Below, piece after piece: positions 16,360 to 26,187 of a stretch of 47,006 nucleotides of DNA. Numbering within the stretch: position 1 is the first letter of the stretch; each line of letters starts with the position of its first letter. Source of the stretch: Microseira wollei NIES-4236 (GTDB lineage Bacteria > Cyanobacteriota > Cyanobacteriia > Cyanobacteriales > Aerosakkonemataceae); assembly GCF_020521235.1 (NCBI RefSeq), contig NZ_BLAY01000074.1, positions 1 to 47,006 of the forward strand, in the 5' to 3' direction. A program made the translations under genes and the position numbers. The notes under the pieces were generated by a model. That model was not told the DNA's origin. It saw nothing but the letters and a program-made list of their open reading frames with translations, and did not search any database.

Positions 16360-16521
16360 CTATTCTAAGGGTTCAAAATCTGATTTAGCTGCCCCGCAAA
16401 CGGGACACACCCAATCATCCGGAATATCTTCAAACGGCGTACCCGGTTCGATGCCGCCATCTGGGTCGCCTTGCTCTGGGTCGTAAACATAGCCACAAAC
16501 CGAGCATACGTATTGTTGCAT
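16360..16521 (-). CDS. rubA: Rubredoxin
   Basis: A 53-residue protein with the two iron-binding motifs of rubredoxin: [12 protein letters not shown] (C6, C9) and [13 protein letters not shown] (C39, C42), with the [20 protein letters not shown] core between. It carries one Fe(Cys)4 centre and transfers single electrons. Unlike the cyanobacterial rubredoxin upstream of psbEF, it has no C-terminal membrane segment, so it is soluble. ATG 16521 has AAGGAGG 8 nt upstream, a strong site. The flavoprotein gene starts 10 bp downstream, which suggests an electron-transfer pair. It is too short for length-limited gene finding but clear by motif. Confidence 0.96.
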   Translation of the reverse strand: MQQYVCSVCGYVYDPEQGDPDGGIEPGTPFEDIPDDWVCPVCGAAKSDFEPLE

Positions 16522-16835
16522 TTTTGTGCCTCCTTCCCATCCTCGCTTGATAATACTGGACGCGATTCAAGAGCCGAATCGCCCTTGAGGTCGATCGATA
16601 ATTTTATCGTGGGGTCGGGGTGCAGGTGGGATGGTCAGAGAGATTTACTCCCAGAGGTGCTAGAAGATTATCTACTTCTTCCTTCTTCTTGCTTCGCGTC
16701 CTTTGCGTCTTCGCGGTTCAATAGTAGTAATTCTTCGGGTGGGAAAAAAGTAAGGCAAGATTATCGTTGATACGGGAAAAGCAATTTTTATCCACTCATC
16801 CGCTCACCTGCTCACTTGCTCACCCGCACACCGGC
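16522..16835. other. Intergenic stretch, no gene seen
   Basis: The rubredoxin promoter is expected within the first ~150 bases. A short GCGATTCAAG/CTTGAGG-type imperfect repeat is near 16562-16595, and GCTCACCTGCTCACTTGCTCACC at 16801-16823 is a short tandem repeat. I see no ORF with family resemblance. Confidence 0.4.
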
Positions 16836-17036
16836 TTACCACCTAGTAGCTTGCAAGTAGCTCAAAATACCCGTAACGATGCAAAGTAGCATCAACACCC
16901 AGATAATGCCACCCGGAATCGAAGTAAACGGGCGCATTCCAAATCCTCTCAACAGCCAATAAGCTACCGTGACTCCCAAAAGGATGAAAAAAGACCGCAC
17001 AAATATCGAATTGTCAGAGTTAGGTGAACCACTCAC
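16836..17036 (-). CDS. Small two-helix membrane protein
   Basis: A 66-residue protein with a short polar N-terminus (MSGSPNSDNS) and two hydrophobic segments, about residues 12-31 (FVRSFFILLGVTVAYWLLRG) and 39-60. It resembles small conserved cyanobacterial membrane proteins of unknown function. The frame ends with a normal stop and no shadow on the other strand looks better. I do not assign a function. Confidence 0.65.
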   Translation of the reverse strand: MSGSPNSDNSIFVRSFFILLGVTVAYWLLRGFGMRPFTSIPGGIIWVLMLLCIVTGILSYLQATRW

Positions 17037-17498
17037 TGCTTTCGGTGCCGCTCGATTACGACCTCATTATGGCATGGGATGCCAGATATAGCTTTCCATT
17101 CGGGTGTAGCGGCACGGCAACATCAAGTTATCGGGCGCGGAAGACAAGATATAAAGATGCCGTGCCCCTACACTCTCCCCGATCTGCCGCACCTGCTTCA
17201 CCCAAGGGCAGAAATACTCAAAAAAACCATAGCTTGATCAAGATTACAGGCTATATCCGAGTTTACACGCATATAGTTAGTAACTTTTATCACTAAATAT
17301 TTAAATTTTCTGTGGTAGCAAAGTGCAATCTCGGTAATGTCAGGGACAAAATTATTGCAGATTTCATCAAAACTTTGCAGTTTTTTTAACTAAGGTGGGT
17401 AACTTGAAATATAGAAGGTGTAGTAACCTTTGGGTTATCGTATTAGACCGTTACGACCTTAAACTCGATTGGTGTTAGTAGGGAGATAATTAAGCCAA
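17037..17498. other. Intergenic stretch with hairpin repeat
   Basis: An inverted repeat (GTGTAGCGGCACGGCA at 17104-17119; TGCCGTGCCCCTACAC at 17158-17173) of the same family as the stem in the 127-bp array at the right edge. The remaining AT-rich part to 17498 probably holds the promoter of the START-like gene; I see no ORF. Confidence 0.6.
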
Positions 17499-18032
17499 AT
17501 GACAGTACGTTTTGCCTCCGACTCGATCGATCCAGCTCTGTTGCGCGGTGAGATTTTGCTGCAAACGCGATCGCACTCTGCTTGGGGTGGCGCGTGTACG
17601 GCAAGCATGTACCTACCGATCGCGCGATCCCACGCTTGGCAGCAGCTAACTGACTACTCCCGCTGGGTGCATTACTTCCCCGATGTGATTAAGAGCGAAG
17701 AGTTACACCCGGTAGATAGTTTCACCTCTGGCGGCAAGCGTCTGTATCAAATGGCACGGAAAGCTTTTTTGATGTTCACCGCCGAGGTAGAAATCTACCT
17801 GCGAGTAATTGAGGTGGTGCAACAGCAAATCCAATTCCGCATGGAAAAAGGCAGCTTTGTCGATTTTTCGGCAGATTTAAAGCTGCAAGATTGCGGTAGC
17901 GGCACTTTACTCACCTACAGCGTCGCAGCAACGCCTCTAATTCCTATTCCCTCGATGTTTATCCAACAAGCTATGCACATGGACTTACCTGCCAATATGC
18001 AGAAAATGCGTCAAGTGCTTTGCGGCTGGTAA
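17499..18032 (+). CDS. SRPBCC/START-like (cyclase/dehydrase-type) protein
   Basis: A 177-residue protein with the helix-grip layout of the SRPBCC superfamily: an early strand (GACTASMYLPIARSHAWQQL), the SRWVHYFPDVIKSEEL segment typical of the polyketide cyclase/dehydrase group, strands in the middle (VEIYLRVIEV, QIQFRMEKG), and a long C-terminal helix (MDLPANMQKMRQVL). Such proteins bind hydrophobic ligands; in cyanobacteria and plastids related proteins handle lipids or pigments. No enzyme residues can be picked out. It stands alone on the plus strand, with no obvious operon partner. Confidence 0.78.
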   Translation: MTVRFASDSIDPALLRGEILLQTRSHSAWGGACTASMYLPIARSHAWQQLTDYSRWVHYFPDVIKSEELHPVDSFTSGGKRLYQMARKAFLMFTAEVEIYLRVIEVVQQQIQFRMEKGSFVDFSADLKLQDCGSGTLLTYSVAATPLIPIPSMFIQQAMHMDLPANMQKMRQVLCGW

Positions 18033-18786
18033 TCTAGTCTAGATAGTAGCAGCGTTTTCCAGTAGTTCTACTAAGCTCTAAAACTAAATTGCTAACGATT
18101 AATGGCGATCTTATCAGTTGTCAGTTGTTTTGAAATAAACAGCTGACACCTGTAAGGCTTTTCCCATGAGCGCAGAAAAATTTGCGACAAACTAAAGATT
18201 CTCTACGCTTATGGGATAGCCTGATTTGAAGCTATAAACAAAATTGGTATCAATTAAGAAACAGGACTTACACCTATTGCCTGCTTGGACACTACCCATA
18301 CTAGGGTAGATTATGCCCTCCCTTCCCGTAGAGGCTGTGTGTAAGTCCTGACCATATATATTTTATCATTTATGTTTTTAGATATTAATTTTTATCGGGA
18401 AATGAATTATTTATAATAAATGCTGAGGATAAACAAGCAAAAAATAGCAATCTACGTAGATTATACAGTTTTTCAGCACCCGTTAACTGATGCGGTCAGC
18501 AATATCCGTAAATTCCACATATTTTCTCCTAATTTTAAGGAATTGAGCCAAAGTTTTACGTAAATTACCTAGTAAGTGGGCTTCAGGTACTGATAAAGCC
18601 AAGGAGTAGTATCCGTAGATTCCCTAGTTTTGATTTTTGTCATTTTTTGGTGCCAGGGAAAGAACGTCAGATCCTGTCCGCTGGATTGTTATCAATATCG
18701 GTAAACTGCTAATTGCTAATAGCTAATTGCGAGCTTGTTAATCACCTATTAGCGATTAGCGATTAGCGATTAGCCAAATATAAAAG
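18033..18786. other. 754-bp intergenic region between two genes, no ORF
   Basis: It lies between the 3' ends of two convergent genes. It contains the MITE-like element at 18262-18350 and, near 18745-18776, a GATTAGC tandem repeat. Nothing else is recognised. Confidence 0.5.
18262..18350. mobile_element. 89-bp MITE-like element, CAGGACTTACAC ends
   Basis: Terminal inverted repeats CAGGACTTACAC (18262-18273) and GTGTAAGTCCTG (18339-18350). It shares the outer bases with the element at 14927-15032 but has an unrelated interior. No target duplication is obvious. Confidence 0.65.
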
Positions 18787-20538
18787 CTACCGCTGACATC
18801 GCTGCAAATAGATTTGAGCGATGGTATCGCTTGGGTTAATTCGCAGACAATCTTGAAACAATAAAGCTGCTTCGCTAAAACAATGTCGATAAGCCAGAAA
18901 TAACGCTTGTTCAAACATTGATTTGGTGGCTAATTTTCCCTGTTTAATTTGCGGATCGTCCCCATCAAATACTTCAAAAACTGCCACTGCTTTGGACTTC
19001 CCCTTAACTGTGACTCGCTCGATGAAGCGAATGTTGTGTTCCATTGGGTTTTGCAAGCGGGACAGAGTTTGTTGAGAGATTAATAAGGATACGCCATATT
19101 CTTTTGTTAAATTTTCGATGCGAGCAGCTAAGTTTACCGCATCGCTAATTACCGTACCATCCATGCGCGAGTATCCCCCGACTGTACCCAGCATTAAAGA
19201 ACCTGTATGGATGCCAATGCCAACTTGTAGGGTAGGGCGTGCGGGTGTGCCCCTGGTTGTATTATATTCATTCAGCATTTTTAGCATGGCAAGACCGGCT
19301 TTCACCGCATCATCGGCGCTGCCACCAAATAGTGCCATAATTGCATCGCCAATGTATTTATCAATAAAGCCGTTATTTTCAACGATGGCGGGTTCCATGC
19401 GCGACAGAAAGGCATTGATAAATTTAAAATTATCCTGGGGAGTCATGCCTTCGCTGATGGTGGTGAAGCTGCGAATATCGGAAAATAGTACCGTCATTTC
19501 TTGCTGCACGGCTTCGCCTAATTTGACATCGACAATGCTTTGATGTCCCAGCAAAGAGAGAAATTGATTCGGTACAAAACGACTTGCCGCGCGGGTTAGT
19601 TCTGATTCTTTTTGCAGCGCTATTTCCAAATTAGCATTAAGTTCAAAGAGTTCTTCAATAAATTTTTGCCTATCCGCTTCAGCTTTTTGGCGTTCGGTGA
19701 TATCTTGAAAGGCGACAATGGCATAGGAAATCTTGCCATTTCGATCGTAGATGGGCGTGCCCCAAATTTCGATGGGAATAATCTTATTTCCTAGATGTAT
19801 TTCTACATCATCAACCGTTGATGTTTCGCCTTGCAATGCCCGCGATATCGGTAATTTTTCCCAAGGATATGGTTGATTGGTTCCGGCGATATAAAATGGA
19901 TTAAGCTCTGACGTTACGGCTGTTTTACCGCGTAATTCCTGCGATCTTTGATTGGTAAAATAAAGTTGACCTTGGACATCAATTACTTCTACGCCAACGG
20001 GGACTGCTTCTAAGAACTGTCTCAAACGACTTTCGCTCTCGTGCAACTTGGCAATCAGTGCGGCTTGTTCGCGGTTTAATGTTTCAAGTGCCTGATTCAT
20101 TTGTTGCAGCTTGGCGTTTTGTTCTGCCAGCTTTTTATCCTGAAGATAACTATAAACGGCTTCTGTTACCGTCAATTTTAAATCTTCAGCTTCCCAAGGT
20201 TTTGTAATATAACGATAAAGTTTGGCATATTTGATCGCATTAGCAACGCCTTCAATAGTCGCCTGACCTGTAAGCATTATTTTGAGGGTTTTGGGAGAAA
20301 GCTGATGCACCTGCCTTAATAGTTCATCTCCTTTCATATCGGGCATGACATAATCTGATATAATTAATGGTATTTCATACCCATCTTCTAGCAATTCTTG
20401 GACTAATTCTAAGGCATCATTCCCGCCTTCGGCAATTTCGATCAGGTAATTGTTACCGAAGGCTTCTTTTAGTTCTGTTTTTATGCTTTTGAGTACGGTT
20501 GTCTCGTCATCGACACAGATGATTACCTGTTGAGTCAT
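18787..20538 (-). CDS. Response regulator with PAS and class III adenylate cyclase domains
   Basis: A 583-residue protein. Residues 5-125: receiver, with CVDDE and phospho-acceptor D62 (SDYVMPDMKG). A coiled coil (~130-165) leads to a PAS domain (~168-285) ending in QDITERQKAE. Residues ~340-500: class III cyclase, with metal-binding [10 protein letters not shown] and DKYIGDAIMALFGG, and the catalytic N and R in AVNLAARIE. The lysine in DKYIGD and threonine before ISDAVN fit ATP rather than GTP use. The C-terminal ~55 residues look like a short TPR. The start overlaps the stop of the free receiver gene upstream (ATGA), so it is the output of the kinase-receiver operon. cAMP is the likely product. 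Confidence 0.9.
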   Translation of the reverse strand: MTQQVIICVDDETTVLKSIKTELKEAFGNNYLIEIAEGGNDALELVQELLEDGYEIPLIISDYVMPDMKGDELLRQVHQLSPKTLKIMLTGQATIEGVANAIKYAKLYRYITKPWEAEDLKLTVTEAVYSYLQDKKLAEQNAKLQQMNQALETLNREQAALIAKLHESESRLRQFLEAVPVGVEVIDVQGQLYFTNQRSQELRGKTAVTSELNPFYIAGTNQPYPWEKLPISRALQGETSTVDDVEIHLGNKIIPIEIWGTPIYDRNGKISYAIVAFQDITERQKAEADRQKFIEELFELNANLEIALQKESELTRAASRFVPNQFLSLLGHQSIVDVKLGEAVQQEMTVLFSDIRSFTTISEGMTPQDNFKFINAFLSRMEPAIVENNGFIDKYIGDAIMALFGGSADDAVKAGLAMLKMLNEYNTTRGTPARPTLQVGIGIHTGSLMLGTVGGYSRMDGTVISDAVNLAARIENLTKEYGVSLLISQQTLSRLQNPMEHNIRFIERVTVKGKSKAVAVFEVFDGDDPQIKQGKLATKSMFEQALFLAYRHCFSEAALLFQDCLRINPSDTIAQIYLQRCQR

Positions 20539-20930
20539 AGTTTTGCTATAGCAGATTGAATGGTTTCGATTAACTCTTCTTCAGCCCAGGGTTTATACAA
20601 GCAGGAATGGATATTTGCCTGTTCTTTTGCCCGCGCGATCGCTTGTTCATCAGCTTGACCTGTTAACATGATTTTAATAATGTTAGGAAATTCTTGATGG
20701 ACGCGAATCAGAAACTCATCCCCCTTCATACCTGGCATTAACCAATCCGAGACAAGTAAAATAATCTTCATTCCCTCATCTTTTAGTTCGTTAATCAGTT
20801 CTATAGCCTCATCCCCATCTTCGGCAACTTCATAGATATATGCATCCCCAAAGGCTGATTTAAGTTGGGTTTTGAGACTCTGCAAAACAATTTTTTCATC
20901 ATCTACGCATAAAATAACTGGTTTACACAT
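20535..20930 (-). CDS. Single-domain response regulator
   Basis: A 131-residue free receiver: CVDDEK at the N-terminus, phospho-acceptor D62 (VSDWLMPGMKG), the conserved threonine in IMLTGQA and lysine in YKPW. The phenotypic resemblance to the receiver of its downstream neighbour, including KPW and GQA, is strong. It starts 11 bp after the kinase gene and its stop overlaps the cyclase gene, so it may act as a phosphate shuttle between the kinase and the cyclase receiver. The homologous gene at 35081 has the same position in the second cassette. Confidence 0.92.
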   Translation of the reverse strand: MCKPVILCVDDEKIVLQSLKTQLKSAFGDAYIYEVAEDGDEAIELINELKDEGMKIILLVSDWLMPGMKGDEFLIRVHQEFPNIIKIMLTGQADEQAIARAKEQANIHSCLYKPWAEEELIETIQSAIAKL

Positions 20931-20941
20931 TCCCCACTCTC

Positions 20942-22831
20942 CTAGTTTGGTTGAATTGGCAGAAAAACGTTAAATGTTGTGCAGCCTGGTTGGCTTTTAA
21001 ATGCGATTGTTCCTCGATGCTTTTCCACGATTTTTTTAACGATATCTAGTCCCAATCCCGTGCCTTCTCCGGGGGGTTTAGTAGTAAAAAATGGTTCAAA
21101 TATTTGAGACTTAATCTCTTCTGGTATTCCCGGCCCGCTATCGGTAATCCCAATTTTTACCTGCTGCTCTACTAAAACGGCTTCCAGGATTAAAGTCCCT
21201 TGATTATTCATCGCTTGTAAGGCATTTTGAATCAGATTGTTCCAAACTTGATTCAGGTCGTCGGGATAGCAAAGTAGCATCGGTAACTCGGAATAGTTCC
21301 GCATCACTTCTACTCCCTTTTTGAGTTGACTTTGATAAAGCGTTAACACGGTTTCTATGCCGTCAATTATGTTAGCCAGCTTCATCACTCCTGAACGGTC
21401 GTACCGCGCATAAGTTTTTAAGGCAAATACGACTTTTGAGGCTAGGTCTGTAGCTGTGTTGATGGTTTCAACGCCTCTTTGCACGCCTGAAATTTTATAA
21501 GCAATGTCTAAGATAAACTTGCTATTCTGATGTTTTAACAGAGGTAAAAAAACGTCGATTTCGCGATAAATCCTCATGTCTACCAGGCTATCGGCAATCG
21601 GAGAAGCATTATCAATTGCTTCGGCTTCGAGTAGGCGAATTAATGTTCGCTTAAATTGACGCTCCTCTTTGGCAGACAAAATTAATTTTTCTTCGATCGA
21701 CCTGTGCAGGAGTTGCCAAAAATTCTCTGCTTGCTCTGGGGAAAGTGATTGAAACAGTGTGGGTAATTGTTCTAGGGTTTGACTTAAAAACTTAGTCATA
21801 TTCCCCGCTGAGGAACGAATTGCACCCAGGGGGGTATTGATTTCGTGGGCAATCCCGGCAACGAGTTGTCCGAGGGCTGCCATTTTTTCTGATTGAATTA
21901 ATTGGGATTGAGTCGCTTGCAGACTTGCGAGTGTTTGCGAGAGTTGCTCGATGGTTTGTTCGAGTCGATCCGATTGGGTTAATGTTGATTTCTCGGAAAC
22001 GTTGAGCAACTGAGTCAAGGTCGCCACCTGGGATTTTAGCTGTTGAATTTCCCTAGTATGCCCAGAAATGCTTTGGCTATTACCACTCGCGGGAGATGGG
22101 GATGCGCCCTCGAAGACTGCACCGTCAACAAAGGGTAACAAAGCAGCTTTAACGTTGAGCGCTAGGGTACTGAACATTTCAGCGGTGCTGCGGGGAATTT
22201 GGACTTTTAAGAACATGATAATGGCAAATAAATTGCCCGACGGTAATAAAGCTCCAAACCCCAGTACCGACTTGATGCCAAACGGAATCACAAATGAGTC
22301 TTGGGCGGGGATGTAAGGACTGTCCTTGGCATCCGGGACGTAAAATACGTTAAATGTTTTTTGCTCGAACTCCAACAACAGATTTGGATCGGGTTGTACT
22401 ACCGCGCTGATATTTAAGCCAAACTGCTGAATCAGTTGGGAGATCATCGGCGACTGTTCCACCAATTCTTCGCTTTTGAGCGGAATTGCTTTGTGTGCTG
22501 CGGATGCTTCGATGGAGTTCCATTGGGATTTTTCCCCTGCGGTCGCTAGCAGGGTTAAGCACTGCATCTTCGGCGAGGGAACTTCGTCTCCCAAGATGCT
22601 GCGCGCGTATTCGCGCCTATGGGCATCCAGTTCCCCATATGGGTGCGTTTTGAAGCAACGAACCAAGGCACAGGATTTCTCACCCGTTTGTCGATCGATT
22701 AAATGTTCGTAGAGATATTTGATCATTCTGTTGCTGGTTTGTTCCATGTTTGCCGCCCCCTCACCCATCTGGTGTAATGCCAGTCCGCATTCAACCATGT
22801 CTCTCAAGCTAAATTTTGTCAGATCGTACAT
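20942..22831 (-). CDS. Soluble sensor histidine kinase
   Basis: A 629-residue kinase. Residues 1-240: a conserved sensory module without a name I can assign (YDLTKFSLRDMVECG, KTHPYGELD, CLTLLATAGE, YVPDAKDSPYIPAQD, GFGALLPSGNLFAII), of GAF-like appearance and without membrane segments. A coiled coil (~260-315) follows. The phospho-acceptor is H329 in GIAHEINTPLGAI, with an unusually long ~130-residue DHp region before the ATPase domain (N-box NQVWNNLIQNALQAM, G1 DSGPGIPEE, GEGTGLGLDIVKK). Start ATG 22831 has AGGAG 8 nt ahead. It heads the operon with the free receiver (11 bp downstream) and the receiver-cyclase. Confidence 0.9.
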   Translation of the reverse strand: MYDLTKFSLRDMVECGLALHQMGEGAANMEQTSNRMIKYLYEHLIDRQTGEKSCALVRCFKTHPYGELDAHRREYARSILGDEVPSPKMQCLTLLATAGEKSQWNSIEASAAHKAIPLKSEELVEQSPMISQLIQQFGLNISAVVQPDPNLLLEFEQKTFNVFYVPDAKDSPYIPAQDSFVIPFGIKSVLGFGALLPSGNLFAIIMFLKVQIPRSTAEMFSTLALNVKAALLPFVDGAVFEGASPSPASGNSQSISGHTREIQQLKSQVATLTQLLNVSEKSTLTQSDRLEQTIEQLSQTLASLQATQSQLIQSEKMAALGQLVAGIAHEINTPLGAIRSSAGNMTKFLSQTLEQLPTLFQSLSPEQAENFWQLLHRSIEEKLILSAKEERQFKRTLIRLLEAEAIDNASPIADSLVDMRIYREIDVFLPLLKHQNSKFILDIAYKISGVQRGVETINTATDLASKVVFALKTYARYDRSGVMKLANIIDGIETVLTLYQSQLKKGVEVMRNYSELPMLLCYPDDLNQVWNNLIQNALQAMNNQGTLILEAVLVEQQVKIGITDSGPGIPEEIKSQIFEPFFTTKPPGEGTGLGLDIVKKIVEKHRGTIAFKSQPGCTTFNVFLPIQPN

Positions 22832-23628
22832 CTAAAAAACTCCTGGAAAAATAAAATTAGCGATGATCGACTCCCAGGCACGGCATCGCCATAGGGTGGA
22901 ACGGGTGAGAGATTTGACGACCCGATTGGCAATTGAAAAGTAACAATTTTTACTCATGGTGGTGGTACGAGGGTTTCCGGAGATGGGGGAGAGACTGGAA
23001 ATCAATTTTCCGACTTTTCCGACTTTTCCGACTTTTCCGACTTTTCCTACCTGCCTTTGAGCATCCTAGCAACTAGACTAGAATCGATACCAACCTAGAG
23101 AGCAAGTCGATACTGGTCGAATCTGCTATCTTTGACAGCAACTTGACGCGATCGCACCCTGCTAAAAAGGCGGGCAACTTCACCCGATAAGCATGAGGAC
23201 CCTCGGCAATTGCAAAAGCTATCTGGGATTGGTTATAGTATGCCCAAGGAGCTGAATGCTGACTATAAAAGGATTGGACTAGCGCGGATTTTCTCCTTAC
23301 CAACCTTTTCTCAGGCCATATTGGCAAAAATTCTCGCCCGGTTTGAGGTACGGTATAAATACGCTTGGGAAAGCGCACGAGGAACAGGAAATTTGGAGAA
23401 CTGGCGAAGTCTGGCACTCCAAAACCGCTGGTAAATAGCTTGAAGGGCACGCATCAACACATCTGGCAATATATATTCCGCTGCAAAAGTTTTTATGACA
23501 AGCTTGAGGCCGTCAACCGCTAAACTCTTCACCAACATAGATTCTGGCAGTGTTGTGGCCTCCTACTCCCTGTGGGGTGACCAACAGTATCCTAGAAAAC
23601 AGGAGCGTATCAAGGGCGAGAGGTATTG
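22832..23628. other. 797-bp intergenic region between divergent genes
   Basis: It carries the promoters of the kinase (minus) and the first HD gene (plus). A tandem repeat TTTTCCGAC lies at 23005-23050 (about five units). Overlapping open frames exist at 23073-23450 (minus) and 23210-23434 (plus), but neither resembles a protein and neither is called here. Confidence 0.55.
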
Positions 23629-25059
23629 ATGGACATCGAACAGGCGTATCAAAAATGCACTGAGCGGCTAATGTGGGCTTGTGCGAGCTTACAGGCTAGG
23701 GTAGAGCCACGGGAACTGGCTCCGATCACGGATTTAATCGTTCAACCCATGACCGGGCCTTGGCGATTTTTTCACACCCCACAGCACATTTTCAAGGTCG
23801 GCGGCACAGAAGATGCGATTGAAGTCCTAGCCGCCTTGTTTCACGATCTGGTGTACGTGCAAGTCGATTGCAGCATTAATTTTCAACTGAGTTATTACAT
23901 TACTCCTTATACGAAAGAAGTTAAAGGACAGCTGGTGATTCGCGAACCTTCCGACTTGCCTGCCGATCCGATGTTCGAGATGGTGGCATCGGTGTTTGGC
24001 TTTGTTCCGGGTCAAGTGCTGCAACCGTTCGCCGGACAAAACGAATTTTTGAGTGCGGTGGTAGCTGTCAAAGTGCTGGAGCGATTTTTGCAGCCAGAGC
24101 ATCTGATTCAAATTGTCGCCGGAATCGAAGCCACCATCCCTTTCCGGTCAAGCTCAGAGGATGGCTTAGCGGTGAGCGATCGCTTGTTTCAACGCTTGCA
24201 AGTAACCTGTGACAAATTTAACCTCAACCTGAGCGAAGAAGAACTGTTTGAAGCTGTCAAAAAAGCCGTGCGCGTCAGCAACCGAGATGTCGCCAGTTTC
24301 GCCCATCCCAATCCTGCCCATTTTTTAGCGAATACTTGGAATTTATTACCCGAAACCAATCACAATCTGATCAATTGTTCTTACACGGTGCGCGATTACC
24401 GCCTAGCCTTGCAAAAGATGGAAGGCTTTATGAATTTCCTGCGCCCAGAGGTAATTTTCCGTCAGTATAGAGGCGAACCGAGCGATCGCGCGTTCAAATT
24501 GTGGGATAGCACTGCTAGGAAAAACTTGGAAATTGCCAAGCTTTACTTGGGGAGCAAACTCGTTGCGATCGCCTTCATCGAAGCACTTTCTTCCAGTATT
24601 GGCCCGGACGTTCCCCTGGTAATCATGATGGGCAACATGCCCAATGGTAATTGTGATAGCCCGCGTTTGGAAAATTTTATTCCCGTTGTGGCGAACGCCT
24701 ATCAACCCAAAAATGACCTGGAACGGGAAGTGATGAATTTATTAGAAAAGGGACGCGCTAAGAGTGCTAAGTACGATCTGGAACACTCTCCCTTAGCGAC
24801 CTTTATGGTTAAATCTATGGGATTTGAAGAAATGCGCTGTCAGTGCAGTCGCGCCAAAGCATTTTTTAAACAAGAACTAACTGCTATTGATTTTATTTCC
24901 GAGTTCGATCCTACAGTCGCCAAAGTTCTAATCGACGGAGTTGTCAAGCTGTTTGAGAGTCACAAAAGTGCCATCAGCCGCATGTCGTGGGTCAAGAATC
25001 GCATTTTGTGGGAGAGTTGCCTCAACTCGTCTAATTCCGACTCATCAGCCAATAAGTAG
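23629..25059 (+). CDS. HD-domain phosphohydrolase-like protein (paralogue 1)
   Basis: A 476-residue soluble protein. The N-terminal third has the H...HD pattern: H49 and H53 (FHTPQH) and H72-D73 ([14 protein letters not shown]). Histidines in HTPQH followed by FHD resemble HD-superfamily metal phosphohydrolases and, more loosely, cyclic-nucleotide phosphodiesterases (HNxxH...HD). A later aspartate (SNRDVASFAHP) may complete the site. The rest is a conserved helical region shared with the paralogue at 28914. ATG 23629 has GAGAGG 5 nt ahead; a TTG at 23626 is less likely. Its 3' end overlaps the 3' end of a receiver-cyclase gene by 29 bp. Hydrolysis of cAMP made by that cyclase is a hypothesis. 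Confidence 0.8.
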   Translation: MDIEQAYQKCTERLMWACASLQARVEPRELAPITDLIVQPMTGPWRFFHTPQHIFKVGGTEDAIEVLAALFHDLVYVQVDCSINFQLSYYITPYTKEVKGQLVIREPSDLPADPMFEMVASVFGFVPGQVLQPFAGQNEFLSAVVAVKVLERFLQPEHLIQIVAGIEATIPFRSSSEDGLAVSDRLFQRLQVTCDKFNLNLSEEELFEAVKKAVRVSNRDVASFAHPNPAHFLANTWNLLPETNHNLINCSYTVRDYRLALQKMEGFMNFLRPEVIFRQYRGEPSDRAFKLWDSTARKNLEIAKLYLGSKLVAIAFIEALSSSIGPDVPLVIMMGNMPNGNCDSPRLENFIPVVANAYQPKNDLEREVMNLLEKGRAKSAKYDLEHSPLATFMVKSMGFEEMRCQCSRAKAFFKQELTAIDFISEFDPTVAKVLIDGVVKLFESHKSAISRMSWVKNRILWESCLNSSNSDSSANK

Positions 25060-26059
25060 TCATTTCCCCCTGACCTTTAACCGCGATCGCACCTCGTTTC
25101 GCTAACACATACTGATGCCGCAACCGTTCGTAAGTAGCCCTTGTTACTTGAATGCGTCCGGGTTCTCCCTGAGACTCCATGCGAGAAGCGAGATTGACAG
25201 CATTTCCCCACACATCGTAAGCAAATTTTTGGGTGCCAATGACAGCGCCTACCACTGGCCCGCCGGTGTTGATACCGATCCGCAACGCCAGAGGTTCGCC
25301 ATTGGGCCATGTGAAGCGCGCGATCGCTTGTTGCATATCCAGCGCCATTTCGGCGATCGCAAGGGCATGGTCTTCTCGCATGACGGGAATTCCCCCTGCC
25401 AAAAAATAAGAATCCCCAATCGTTCTAATTTTTTCCACTCCATGTTGTTGCGCTAGCGCATCAAAGGTAGAAAAAACCAAGTTCAACAGATCGACAACAT
25501 CCCCAGGAGGCATGGCGCTGGACATGGGAGTAAAGCGGACAATATCGGCAAACAGAAACGTAGCTTGCTCAAATTGTATCGGCGTCGCCTTTTGTGTTTG
25601 TTTCAACTCTTCAACGATAGCTTGCGGCAAAATATTTAATAACAAATTCTCCGACTTTTGTTGCTCTTTTCTCAGGGCATTTTGCAAAGCTTGAATCTGC
25701 AATTGATTGGCAACGCGGGCTAAAACCTCTTCATCATGAAACGGCTTTGTGATATAATCCACCCCGCCGACATTGAAGGCTTTGACCTTATCCCAAACTT
25801 CATCAAGGGCGCTGATAAAAATTACGGGAATATGCTTAGTTTGGTCGTCGGATTTCAGATGTTCGCACACCTCGTAGCCGTTCATATGCGGCATATTGAT
25901 GTCGAGTAAAATCAAATCCGGCGGATCGGTTTTGACCGACATCAATGCCATCTGTCCGTTTCGCGCTTTACCAACTTCATACCCCCGAGCGGTGAGGATC
26001 GTTGCCAACAGGCGGATATTGTCTGGTATATCATCAACGATGAGAATGTTTTCTAGCAT
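25031..26059 (-). CDS. Response regulator with class III adenylate cyclase domain
   Basis: A 342-residue protein. Receiver at 1-125 with D53 (LILLDINMPHMNG), then a helix (~128-150), then the cyclase domain. The metal site residues are in FLFADIVRFT and RTIGDSYFLAGG; EKIRTIGD supplies the lysine and YDVWGNAVNLASRME the aspartate that together select adenine, close to the animal adenylate cyclase pattern. So cAMP is the expected product. It sits 128 bp downstream of the hybrid kinase gene on the same strand, a likely partner. Its 3' end overlaps HD paralogue 1 tail to tail. Confidence 0.92.
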   Translation of the reverse strand: MLENILIVDDIPDNIRLLATILTARGYEVGKARNGQMALMSVKTDPPDLILLDINMPHMNGYEVCEHLKSDDQTKHIPVIFISALDEVWDKVKAFNVGGVDYITKPFHDEEVLARVANQLQIQALQNALRKEQQKSENLLLNILPQAIVEELKQTQKATPIQFEQATFLFADIVRFTPMSSAMPPGDVVDLLNLVFSTFDALAQQHGVEKIRTIGDSYFLAGGIPVMREDHALAIAEMALDMQQAIARFTWPNGEPLALRIGINTGGPVVGAVIGTQKFAYDVWGNAVNLASRMESQGEPGRIQVTRATYERLRHQYVLAKRGAIAVKGQGEMTTYWLMSRN

Positions 26060-26187
26060 TTTTTCATTTCAGATTTGAATCATTTAGTAGGGTGCTCTCT
26101 TTGATAGCATAACGCACCATCCCACCATATTAGATGCGTCAGCCGGGGTGCTAAAAACCACAACGTAACCTTCCACAGATACGGCTG

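Noticed and set aside
23073-23450. Minus-strand frame of 125 codons, with a competing plus frame at 23210-23434
   Set aside because: Neither has family motifs, a good start site or a clear codon signal, and they exclude each other.
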